Source: Bacteroidota bacterium (GTDB taxonomy: Bacteria > Bacteroidota > Bacteroidia > Bacteroidales > UBA10428). From it: a DNA stretch of 34,731 bases. Location: NCBI GenBank assembly GCA_003252385.1, contig QKEH01000149.1, positions 1 to 34,731 on the forward strand, in the 5' to 3' direction. Each line of letters opens with the position of its first letter. The first letter of the stretch is position 1. The notes under the pieces were generated by a model. It saw only the letters and a program-made list of their open reading frames with translations. It was not told where the DNA came from and made no database searches. The translations under genes were made by a program, and so were the position numbers. Positions 8,880 to 15,555 of this stretch are shown here, piece after piece.

Positions 8880-9671
8880 TCAGATTAGTACATCCATTTC
8901 GTGCCGGATCGTTTCGGACAGCAATTCAAAAGCCGCTACCAAAGGAGCGCTGGTACTGGCAAAAATGGTCTTTCCACAGTCGCCCAGATCGCAGGCATCG
9001 CTAACCAAAGGAATCTGAGCCAACAGGGGCACGTTAAGTTCGCCTGCCAGTTCGGCTCCGCCTCCCTGACCAAAGAGGTAGTATTTTTCATCGGGGTGTT
9101 TCTCGGGAGTAAACCACGACATATTTTCCACCACCCCTAGAATTTCCACATCGATACCCTTGGTACGAAACATGGTGGCAGCCTTCCGGCCATCGGCCAC
9201 AGCCATTTGCTGGGGCGTAATAACTACCAGTGCTCTGGCTCCGGGCAATTGTTGTGCCAGGGTGATGTTAATATCACCGGTTCCGGGAGGCATATCAATC
9301 ACCAGGTAATCCAGTTTTCCCCACAGGGTGTTCTGCAGCAACTGTTTAAGCGCATTGGAAGCCAGTGGCCCCCGCCAGATTACTGCACTTTCCTTGTTCA
9401 TTAAATACCCCAGCGACATGGTTTTAACCCCATAATTGCTAATGGGCGAAAATACCTCGCGATCGCCTTGTTTCTCCGTTATAGGATGTTGCCCGCTGGT
9501 GCCCAGCGCAAGGGGTACTGAAGGGCCGTACAAATCGGCATCGAGCAGTCCGGCAGCATAGCCGTTGCGAGCCAACGCCACAGCCAGATTGGTTGCCACC
9601 ATTGACTTGCCCACGCCTCCTTTTCCCGAGGCAACCAACACAATATTCTTCACTTCTTCCATTGTATTCAT
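8880..9671 (-). CDS. Mrp/NBP35-family P-loop ATPase, short form
   Basis: The Walker A motif SGKGGVGKS (residues 15-23), the DADLYGPSVP switch and DMPPGTGD identify the Mrp/NBP35 group of iron-sulfur carrier ATPases. The protein is 263 residues and lacks the N-terminal MIP18/DUF59 domain found in the housekeeping Bacteroidota Mrp of about 360 residues. The usual CxxC near the C-terminus is replaced by NMSWFTPEKHPDEKYYLFG, a form also seen in Bacteroidota Mrp proteins, while Cys residues remain in VSDACDLGDCGK. An Mrp protein is part of the Desulfovibrio ORP complex. The gene starts 11 bp after the second MinD-type ATPase, so the three ATPases are co-expressed. Confidence 0.88.
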   Translation of the reverse strand: MNTMEEVKNIVLVASGKGGVGKSMVATNLAVALARNGYAAGLLDADLYGPSVPLALGTSGQHPITEKQGDREVFSPISNYGVKTMSLGYLMNKESAVIWRGPLASNALKQLLQNTLWGKLDYLVIDMPPGTGDINITLAQQLPGARALVVITPQQMAVADGRKAATMFRTKGIDVEILGVVENMSWFTPEKHPDEKYYLFGQGGGAELAGELNVPLLAQIPLVSDACDLGDCGKTIFASTSAPLVAAFELLSETIRHEMDVLI

Positions 9672-9682
9672 AACATGTTAAT

Positions 9683-10579
9683 TTAATCGTATTTCTTAGG
9701 GGACAAACAGACCTCGTTTTTCAGCGCCTCCCAAATGCTCCGGATTTGATGGCTGACGGGCGACTCAGGCCGGTATTCCAATATGGTTTTACCGGCTTCC
9801 ATAGCCCAAACCACCTCCTCATCGAAAGGAATGCGAGCCAACAGGGGCACGCCTCTTTCGTTCAGGGAAGCTTCAATTTCACTTGAAATCTCGGGGCTGA
9901 TGTCGTACTTATTAATCACCGCACACAGCCCGGTTTGAAAAGTGGCCGCCAAATCCAGCAACCGTTCCGCATCGTGCCAACCGGAACGCGTGGGTTCAAT
10001 AACCAGCAACACCTGATGGGTGCCCGACAGGGAAGAAATGGTGGCACAACCAATTCCGGGCGGGCCATCGCTCAGGATGTAGTCCCGATTTTCGTTGCGG
10101 GCTAATTCTTTGGCTTTGGCACGTACCTGGCTGACCAGCTTTCCGGAGTTTTCTTCGCCCGGATCCATATGGGCATGCACCAATGTTCCGAAACGGGTCG
10201 ACGATACGTACCAGAAATTATCGCTGTTACGTTTAGAATAAATGGCCTGTTGCGGGCACACGCGTTCGCACAGGCGACAACCTTCGCACTGAAAAGGGTT
10301 AATGTAATATTCTCCCTGGCTGTGGGTATGTATCGCCTCAAACCGGCAATGCTGGCTGCACAAGCCACAGGCTTTACAAAGCTGCGGATTGATGGTGGCC
10401 GTCCAGCCGCTGATAAACGTATGTTCTTCCTGAACGGATGGATGTAAAACCAGATGAAGGTCGGCCGCATCCACATCGGTATCGCAAAAAACACCCGATT
10501 CGACTACCGTAGCCAAAGCGGCCGTGATACTGGTTTTACCGGTTCCGCCCTTACCGCTGAGTACGGTGATCTCCTTCAT
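9683..10579 (-). CDS. MinD-superfamily ATPase with inserted 2[4Fe-4S] ferredoxin domain (second copy)
   Basis: The protein is a COG1149-type ATPase of 298 residues. It has the deviant Walker A motif SGKGGTGKTS (residues 8-17), the switch VDAADLHL, and an inserted bacterial ferredoxin domain with Cys68/71/74/78 and Cys98/101/104/108. DGPPGIGC then follows in the Walker B/switch region. Such proteins occur in pairs in anaerobes next to NifX-like proteins, and two are part of the ORP complex of Desulfovibrio vulgaris. The start overlaps the end of the partner ATPase by 29 bp, consistent with heterodimer formation. The ATP-dependent target is not known. Confidence 0.92.
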   Translation of the reverse strand: MKEITVLSGKGGTGKTSITAALATVVESGVFCDTDVDAADLHLVLHPSVQEEHTFISGWTATINPQLCKACGLCSQHCRFEAIHTHSQGEYYINPFQCEGCRLCERVCPQQAIYSKRNSDNFWYVSSTRFGTLVHAHMDPGEENSGKLVSQVRAKAKELARNENRDYILSDGPPGIGCATISSLSGTHQVLLVIEPTRSGWHDAERLLDLAATFQTGLCAVINKYDISPEISSEIEASLNERGVPLLARIPFDEEVVWAMEAGKTILEYRPESPVSHQIRSIWEALKNEVCLSPKKYD

Positions 10580-11447
10580 GTTCTTTTATTTTATGTTGAA
10601 CCACCTCCAGTAAGCCGGCATATCCTCCGGCAACCTCGACAGGCAATGTTTCCAGGAAGTTTCCCCGAGCATAACCCGATGCAAATTCGCGGCTAAACGG
10701 AATCTCGGCCAACAGGTCAATGTGTTCCTTCTCCAGATAGCTGTATACTTCGCTGCCGCCCAGTCCTTTTTTATTAATCACCACACCAAAAGGCAAATTC
10801 AGTTTACGCACCAAGGCTACCATCAACTTTAAATCGTTAACCCCAAAGCGGGTGGGTTCAGTTACCAGAATCACATAGTCGGCATCGGCAATGGTTTCCA
10901 CTACTGGGCAGCTAGTTCCGGGCGGTGCATCGTAAAGTATTACTTCCCCTAAAGGGGAAATAGCCTTTTTCAATTCACGGATCAGCAAAGTTTGCATGGC
11001 CGAACCAATTCGAAGCCGCCCTTCGGTTAAATGGGCCAATTGACCCAGTTTATAATGATGGACGGCACCAATGGGCTCGGGACGCTCGCTGATGGCTCCG
11101 TACGTACAAGCCACCAGGCAGGCTCCGCAGGAATGGCACAAACTGGCATTTACCTGAGCAAACTTTACCGGAGGAATCACCACAATGGCATTGTACTCGC
11201 AGTACTCGGCACATTTTCGGCAAAATGTACAGCGATCGGTATCAATAGCCGGTATAAGCTGTTCAATTCCCTTTTCACTTTCCAGACAAGCTGCATGCTG
11301 AAAAAGCAGGGCATTAGGTTCTTCCACGTCGCAGTCGACCAAATGCACCTCCCTGCCCGCTTGTTTAAACTGATGAAATAAATTGGCCGAAATACTGGTT
11401 TTACCGGTTCCGCCTTTTCCACTGGCTATGGCAAGTTTATACGGCAT
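10551..11447 (-). CDS. MinD-superfamily ATPase with inserted 2[4Fe-4S] ferredoxin domain (first copy)
   Basis: This paralogue of the downstream ATPase is also 298 residues. Walker A is SGKGGTGKTS (residues 9-18), the switch is DCDVEEPNALL, and the inserted ferredoxin domain has Cys73/76/79/83 and Cys104/107/110/114. The nucleotide-binding DAPPGTSCPVV and TEPTRFGVNDLKL follow. Cys39 within VDCDVEEP is a common feature of this group. The overlap of 29 bp with the next gene and the equal length suggest a pair that evolved by duplication and works as a complex. Context is that of the ORP/MTH1175-type clusters of anaerobes. It is cytosolic, with no membrane segment. Confidence 0.92.
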   Translation of the reverse strand: MPYKLAIASGKGGTGKTSISANLFHQFKQAGREVHLVDCDVEEPNALLFQHAACLESEKGIEQLIPAIDTDRCTFCRKCAEYCEYNAIVVIPPVKFAQVNASLCHSCGACLVACTYGAISERPEPIGAVHHYKLGQLAHLTEGRLRIGSAMQTLLIRELKKAISPLGEVILYDAPPGTSCPVVETIADADYVILVTEPTRFGVNDLKLMVALVRKLNLPFGVVINKKGLGGSEVYSYLEKEHIDLLAEIPFSREFASGYARGNFLETLPVEVAGGYAGLLEVVQHKIKEHEGDHRTQR

Positions 11448-11552
11448 ATCTTCTTCTATCTTCTTGTCCTACCCTTCTTCAGGCTTGACCATGCAGGTTG
11501 CCAGGCACTCAAAACAAGCGGTAAGGCAATCGCTGCTGCGAATGGTTCTTTG

Positions 11553-11894
11553 TTAATGGTCGCAATAGTTGGCTGTAAGTTGCAGAGTTCCTTTCAAATG
11601 ACTAATTACCAATACATTGGCATGCAATGATGGCGCTCCGACAAAAACATTCACGCCAACCTGATTGAACAGTTCAATGGCTTTATGCCCCATGCCTCCG
11701 GCTATGATATCCGTTACCCCCAGTTCGGAAAGCCAACGGGGCAACAAGCCAGGTTCATGAGGTGGTGCAGGAATCTTTTCTTCCCGGGCGATGTTATCGG
11801 CCTCAATGGTGTGCAACGCAAAAAATTTACAATGACCAAAATGCCCATCGAGGATGCCTTCATTGTTGACTGGCACAGCTATTTTTGTACGCAT
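11553..11894 (-). CDS. NifX/NifB C-terminal-fold (PF02579-like) metallocluster-binding protein
   Basis: At 113 residues this is the length of stand-alone dinitrogenase-cofactor-type proteins. MRTKIAVPVNNEG, DGHFGHCKFFALH, LPRWLSELGVTDIIAGGMG and AIELFNQVGVNVFVGA match the ribonuclease-H-like NifX fold. HFGHC and the C-terminal NYCDH are possible metal or cluster ligands. ORP, which binds a Mo-Cu-S cluster in Desulfovibrio, has this fold. Just after the stop codon the same frame continues with a Cys-rich stretch of 27 codons (to 11472), reported separately. The gene is 105 bp upstream of the first MinD-type ATPase and 156 bp downstream of the DUF5320 gene. Confidence 0.88.
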   Translation of the reverse strand: MRTKIAVPVNNEGILDGHFGHCKFFALHTIEADNIAREEKIPAPPHEPGLLPRWLSELGVTDIIAGGMGHKAIELFNQVGVNVFVGAPSLHANVLVISHLKGTLQLTANYCDH

Positions 11895-11932
11895 CGTTAC
11901 TTTATTAAAAACGGTTTTACCTGTGTATTAAA

Positions 11933-11958
11933 TTCCTGCTTCCGCATGGAAGCAGGAA
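11933..11958 (-). promoter_or_regulatory. Strong hairpin in the leader of the NifX-like gene
   Basis: A perfect 11-bp stem, TTCCTGCTTCC with GGAAGCAGGAA around a 4-base loop, lies 39 bp before the start codon at 11894. No real T-run follows, so it is more likely an mRNA stabiliser, a processing site or an attenuator than a simple terminator. Confidence 0.5.
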
Positions 11959-12050
11959 GACTGCACTTATGAACTTATCATAGAACTCAAAGGGTGTAGT
12001 GGTCTGAGAGCGCCCTAACCCTGGAGTTGGAGCATTCTGCGGAAAGCCGG

Positions 12051-12245
12051 TTAATTGTGTTGGGAAGACCTTCTCTTCCCATGACCATGCCCGGCACCTG
12101 CGCCCTGGTGTTTACCCTGGCGTAAGCCTAAGCGGGTTTCATCTGCCTCCAACTTTCCGTTGCGGTTTTCGGGATTGCATTTACCTCTTTTTCGGCCTGT
12201 CTGGGATCCTTTACCTTCGGGGCCTGTTCGATCAAATCCTGGCAT
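12051..12245 (-). CDS. DUF5320 small protein
   Basis: The 64-residue protein begins MPGFDRTGPEGKGS, followed by TGRKRGKC, the hallmark of DUF5320, a family found beside DUF134 and NifX-like genes in anaerobes. The rest is Gly/Lys/His-rich and probably disordered (GAGAGHGHGKRR), which could bind metal. A GTG two codons upstream lies inside the ribosome-binding site. The strong AGGAGG is placed about 6 bp before the ATG at 12245, so that ATG is the start. Such a good Shine-Dalgarno sequence is unusual for this phylum. The biochemical role is unknown. Confidence 0.8.
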   Translation of the reverse strand: MPGFDRTGPEGKGSQTGRKRGKCNPENRNGKLEADETRLGLRQGKHQGAGAGHGHGKRRSSQHN

Positions 12246-12267
12246 ACTCACCTCCTTTTTTTAGTTA

Positions 12268-12588
12268 TTACTCGTGTTGGAAACGGTTGACAATGTCCTG
12301 CACGGTGAGTGATTCATCCTGCAGAATCACCATTTGTATTTCAAACTTATCCAGCAAATCCTTGGCCTTGGGGCCAAAATCGCCGGAAATTACTTTTCCG
12401 ATACCCAATTCCACCATCTTCTCTGCGGCTTTGGTGCCGGCTCCGTTACTGGCTTCCACCAAAACGTTCTCAATGAATTCTTCTATCTGATTGGATGCAT
12501 TTAACACACAAAACCAGGCTCCCCGGCCAAATCGCCGGTCGAAAGCACTGTCGGCGGTATTGCCTGCTGCAGTTATTACTGTTTTCAT
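12268..12588 (-). CDS. NifX-fold (PF02579-like) protein, second copy
   Basis: A 106-residue stand-alone NifX-fold protein: MKTVITAAGNTADSAFDRRFGRGAWFCVLN, EASNGAGTKAAEKMVELGIGKVISGDFGPKA and a final DESLTVQDIVNRF. SAFDRRFGR is the common N-terminal form in MTH1175-like proteins, whose role in metal-sulfur cluster handling is inferred from the Nif relatives. It shares only fold-level similarity with the other NifX-like gene of the cluster, so the two probably have different partners. It is the second recognised gene of the cluster after the DUF134 regulator and is followed 22 bp later by DUF5320. Confidence 0.88.
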   Translation of the reverse strand: MKTVITAAGNTADSAFDRRFGRGAWFCVLNASNQIEEFIENVLVEASNGAGTKAAEKMVELGIGKVISGDFGPKAKDLLDKFEIQMVILQDESLTVQDIVNRFQHE

Positions 12589-12602
12589 CTGCTTACTTAT
12601 TT

Positions 12603-12713
12603 TTAGTTGTCTGGAGAAGCATCCGTGTGCATAATCGTATTATCCCCGATTTGCAGGGATGTTTCATCCGGTTCGCATGTATTGGTCCATTTTTGTATCG
12701 GTGTCGTGCACAT
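12603..12713 (-). CDS. Candidate small protein of 36 residues between DUF134 and the NifX-like gene
   Basis: An open frame starts ATG at 12713 (MCTTPIQKWTNTCEPDETSL...) and ends 14 bp before the downstream NifX-like start. AAGGGG lies about 8 bp before this ATG, a plausible ribosome-binding site. An earlier in-frame ATG at 12740 would give 45 residues. It has two Cys residues and an acidic C-terminus. I do not recognise it. It fills most of a 174-bp gap in an otherwise dense cluster, which is the main argument for it. Confidence 0.3.
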   Translation of the reverse strand: MCTTPIQKWTNTCEPDETSLQIGDNTIMHTDASPDN

Positions 12714-12762
12714 GGCTTCGCCCCTTACAGGGATATGCATAGTCACAGAACGACTGGTAACA

Positions 12763-13167
12763 CTAATTTTTTAAAGGTTCCACACATTCCGATGCACAAA
12801 GCGGGCAGCTGTTTTGTTTGTGGCTGCGCGGAATGGTAAACCGGGCATGACAGCTTAAACACTCGTACCAGCTTTTATCGAGTACGGCATTACCATACAC
12901 CGCTTTTATTTCGCGGGTTTCCACCAGCGCCTGGGCAATTTTCCGGCGGGCACTTTCATAAATCCGGGCAAAGGTGGGTCTTGATATCCCCATCAACCTG
13001 GCCGCTTCGGTATGGTGCATCAGATCGTAATCGGCCAGTTTAATAGCTTCGTATTCCTCGTACAGCAATTCAACACGCTCGCTGCAAAGCCCATTTACCC
13101 CGTAGGGTCTAAAACCTTGAAACCGGGGAGGTGCCACCACTTTTCTCAAACTTATTTTTCTGGGCAT
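12763..13167 (-). CDS. DUF134 family DNA-binding regulator
   Basis: From MPRKISLRKVV the protein is 134 residues, and an alternative Met lies four codons upstream at 13179. FQGFRPYGV and ELLYEEYEAIKLADYD are DUF134 signatures. HHTEAARLMGISRPTFARIYESARRKIAQAL is a sigma-70 region-4-like helix-turn-helix. The C-terminus adds a zinc-ribbon-like pair, CLSC and CPLC, not needed for the family. DUF134 proteins are found with NifX-like and DUF5320 genes in anaerobes and are presumed transcription factors. The gene lies directly behind a promoter with two identical palindromes, so autoregulation and control of the whole leftward cluster are likely (inference). Confidence 0.88.
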   Translation of the reverse strand: MPRKISLRKVVAPPRFQGFRPYGVNGLCSERVELLYEEYEAIKLADYDLMHHTEAARLMGISRPTFARIYESARRKIAQALVETREIKAVYGNAVLDKSWYECLSCHARFTIPRSHKQNSCPLCASECVEPLKN

Positions 13168-13188
13168 ACGCAGGTTCAATTGCTTATT

Positions 13189-13236
13189 GAGAATATTCTC
13201 GATACAAATATAATGAGAATATTCTCATTTCAAAAA
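13189..13236 (-). promoter_or_regulatory. Promoter of the ORP-like cluster with twin GAGAATATTCTC operators
   Basis: Reading leftward there is TTTTTG (13231-13236), 18 bp, then the perfect Bacteroidota -7 box TATATTTG (13205-13212). Two copies of the 12-bp palindrome GAGAATATTCTC lie at 13189-13200 and 13215-13226, 26 bp apart. One lies between the -33 and -7 boxes and the other near the transcription start. This is a classical layout for a dimeric repressor. The obvious candidate is DUF134, but an iron- or redox-responsive regulator is possible. Confidence 0.75.
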
Positions 13237-13335
13237 CTTTTTTCGACTCCGTGAAAAACTAACCTTACCAAGTGCCAGCCGGATAGCCAGTCCAACTGCC
13301 CACGAGAGAATCAACAGAAATTTCTGTATCCCCAT
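13225..13335 (-). CDS. Candidate small membrane peptide of 36 residues (weak)
   Basis: An open frame encodes MGIQKFLLILSWAVGLAIRL, then a basic tail ending RKKFLK, which would be one transmembrane helix with a positive inside end. No ribosome-binding site is visible, and its stop lies inside the operator of the DUF134 promoter, which speaks against it. Listed because the hydrophobic/basic pattern is clean. Confidence 0.2.
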   Translation of the reverse strand: MGIQKFLLILSWAVGLAIRLALGKVSFSRSRKKFLK

Positions 13336-13846
13336 GGCAACCCTGGATTAACGCTTTTGAACCAACCGGAGAGTTACCTTAATCCAACGCATCGTATTGC
13401 ATGCATCCAATAAACCGAATCCGATTTTAAGATCAGGCGCTTCCATTCGTGGTTGATGCTTCTGTTTCACGAACGGTATTTTCTATTGCCACTATTAAAA
13501 CTATCTTACGCTTTTCAGCATTATTTAGGAACTCGTTTGAACTTTTGCTGATTTTTTGATCTATTAAGGCATTTTCATCGATACCGCTTACTGTTTGTCG
13601 TACATTAGAGGCTGTTTTCTTGTGTTTTTTAGTACTAGGCGATGATGAAATATAAAAAACAGCATGCTTCCCTATACCAGCAAATGGGTTGCTTTACTCG
13701 CACGTTTTCAATTTTAGTATCGAATCAAATGCCAGTTTCAGATTAAACCGGGAAAAAAATTTCAAGAGATATTACTATGCCCTTGGTGGATTTCCATGGA
13801 ATAAACAGGATAAAATGACAGCACCTAAAAAACCACGAAAACAACT
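13336..13846. other. Long intergenic region, no gene recognised
   Basis: About 510 bases separate the leftward cluster from the rightward hydrolase gene. The stretch is AT-rich with many stops in all frames. Two weak inverted repeats are visible: TTCGTG/CACGAA near 13447-13474 and GCTGTTTT/AAAACAGC (13611-13618, 13656-13663). No TAnnTTTG box was found for the rightward gene. It may hold a promoter or small RNA, but nothing specific can be supported. Confidence 0.4.
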
Positions 13847-14644
13847 ATGAAATCCACCTCTGCACCCAAAACAACTCCCCATAAGGGATATACCGTTCGA
13901 GTGAACCACCTGGAGCTGTGCTACGAAGATTATGGAGTGGGAAAGCCCTTGGTCCTCCTGCACGGATTTGGTGGATGTACACAAAACTGGCATCCCTTTG
14001 TTGCCCATCTCTCGGAGCACTACCGCCTGATTGTGGTCGATTTGCGCGGCCACGGTTATTCCACCAATCCTGGTAACACCTTTACACACCGGGAAGCTGC
14101 CCGGGACGTGTTCCTCCTGCTCGAAAAGTTAAGGATTGATCGTTTCTCGGCCATGGGAATGAGCACAGGAGGCATGGTACTGCTGCACATGGCCACCTGC
14201 CAGCCCCGGCGCATCGACTCCATGGTGCTCATCAGTGCAACGACCCACTTCCCCGACCAGGCACGTGCCATCATGCGCAGAGCCTCGCTGAACACCATGC
14301 CCCAACCGGTGCAAGCTATGTATCGGGAGTGTGCCAAGCGCGGAGACGAACAGATAAGTCAACTCATCTCCTGGTTCAATGCTTTGCACGATAACTGCGA
14401 CGATATGAATTTTACAACAACCGATTTAGCCGCTATAACCGCTCGTACCCTGGTAGTGCATGGCGATCGCGACCACTTTTTTCCCCTTGAAATTCCAGTT
14501 CAGCTCTACCGTTCGATCCCGGATGCTTGCTTATGGATTATCCCTGGAGGCGACCACGTTCCCATTTTCGATGCCACGGTGCCATTCGCCAGCACAGCCC
14601 TGCACTTCCTCAATGACTCGGAAAGCACGGGAGAAACCTCATAG
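13847..14644 (+). CDS. Alpha/beta-hydrolase
   Basis: The 265-residue protein has the full alpha/beta-hydrolase core. The oxyanion loop is LLHGFGGCTQNW, the nucleophile Ser lies in GMSTGGM, the acid Asp in VVHGDRDHFFP, and the His in GGDHVPIF. VDLRGHGYSTNP precedes the nucleophile, as in esterases and C-C hydrolases. There is no signal peptide, so it is cytosolic. The substrate is unknown. It is transcribed away from the ORP-like cluster. The helical-repeat gene follows 121 bp downstream on the same strand. Confidence 0.88.
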   Translation: MKSTSAPKTTPHKGYTVRVNHLELCYEDYGVGKPLVLLHGFGGCTQNWHPFVAHLSEHYRLIVVDLRGHGYSTNPGNTFTHREAARDVFLLLEKLRIDRFSAMGMSTGGMVLLHMATCQPRRIDSMVLISATTHFPDQARAIMRRASLNTMPQPVQAMYRECAKRGDEQISQLISWFNALHDNCDDMNFTTTDLAAITARTLVVHGDRDHFFPLEIPVQLYRSIPDACLWIIPGGDHVPIFDATVPFASTALHFLNDSESTGETS

Positions 14645-14765
14645 TTTCATGTTCTTCAGGAAGAGCTATCCGGATGCATGGACTGATGGCGTCTCCTCAT
14701 TTCGCTTTATTCTTTTTTATTCCCCACTTCTTCCCTATTTTCGTGATCTGCCACCAGTACTCTTT

Positions 14766-15302
14766 ATGCGCGAATACGAACGAAAACTTTTCGACAGTTC
14801 CCGAGCCATTGCCGACATGCTTACGGATGATATTGGCCAACATCCGGAGCGTTTCGAAGAAATGCTGGTATTATGCTTTCGCGATGAATACCCTTTGTCG
14901 ATGCGTGCAGCACGAATTGTGGCCTTATGTACCGAGCGGCATCCCTTCTTGGCCCACCCCCACGTTTCCCGGTTGATTTCGGAATTGCCCACTCTGAAAA
15001 CTGAAGGAGTGCGTCGGGGAATCCTTAAAATGCTGCTCGATGCCCATCCCCCGTTGCACGAAGACGACCTGGGCCTGCTGACCGATTTGTGCTTTCGCTG
15101 GCTGGCCAACCCCAAAGAAGCTATGGCAGTGCGTTATTACTGTATTGAATGGTTACTGCGGGTTACGGTAACGTACCCCGAACTAGGTATGGAACTCATG
15201 GAAATTCTGCAGGAAGTAGGCAAGTCCGATTCGGCCGGTTTGCAAAGTGCCAGTAAAAAAGCCCTGCAGGAATTACAGCGGAGCAACCCCTTGCTTAAAT
15301 GA
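14766..15302 (+). CDS. Helical-repeat (HEAT-like) protein of unknown function
   Basis: From MREYERKLFDSS the protein has 178 residues and is almost wholly alpha-helical, with repeating units such as MRAARIVALCTERHP, VRRGILKMLLDAHPP and VRYYCIEWLLRVTVTYPELG. These look like HEAT-type helix pairs. The open frame extends further upstream, but that part overlaps the hydrolase gene and has no protein-like pattern, so the later Met is preferred. HEAT-like proteins are protein-binding scaffolds; no partner is indicated. I do not recognise a named family. Confidence 0.65.
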   Translation: MREYERKLFDSSRAIADMLTDDIGQHPERFEEMLVLCFRDEYPLSMRAARIVALCTERHPFLAHPHVSRLISELPTLKTEGVRRGILKMLLDAHPPLHEDDLGLLTDLCFRWLANPKEAMAVRYYCIEWLLRVTVTYPELGMELMEILQEVGKSDSAGLQSASKKALQELQRSNPLLK

Positions 15303-15555
15303 GGCATATCATTGACAGGTTGCGTATCAATCATCTGCCAACCCGGAAAGAATGCAATACGCTTTGGTTAAATTTATTGAGTGTTGGCACGAAAAGCAAC
15401 CGTTTTTACACTCACCCTTCTGATCCCCAAATAAGAAAAACCAGCCCATTCTGGTCTGAAAATGGTTTTCCTGATCGGAGTTTATGGAAGGAAATAAGAG
15501 AAAAATAAAGTTTTAACGAGTTTTTGTGCAAGTACTTACCTAAATCCTTCCGGTC

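Noticed and set aside
11990-12055. TPP-riboswitch-like words (GTGGTCTGAGAG ... GGAGCATTCTGCGG) on the plus strand
   Set aside because: The stretch points against all neighbouring genes and ends in the DUF5320 gene; the THI-box order is incomplete, so it is chance similarity.
14460-14765. 5' extension of the helical-repeat protein frame
   Set aside because: It overlaps the alpha/beta-hydrolase gene in another frame and lacks helical-repeat pattern; the start at 14766 is better.
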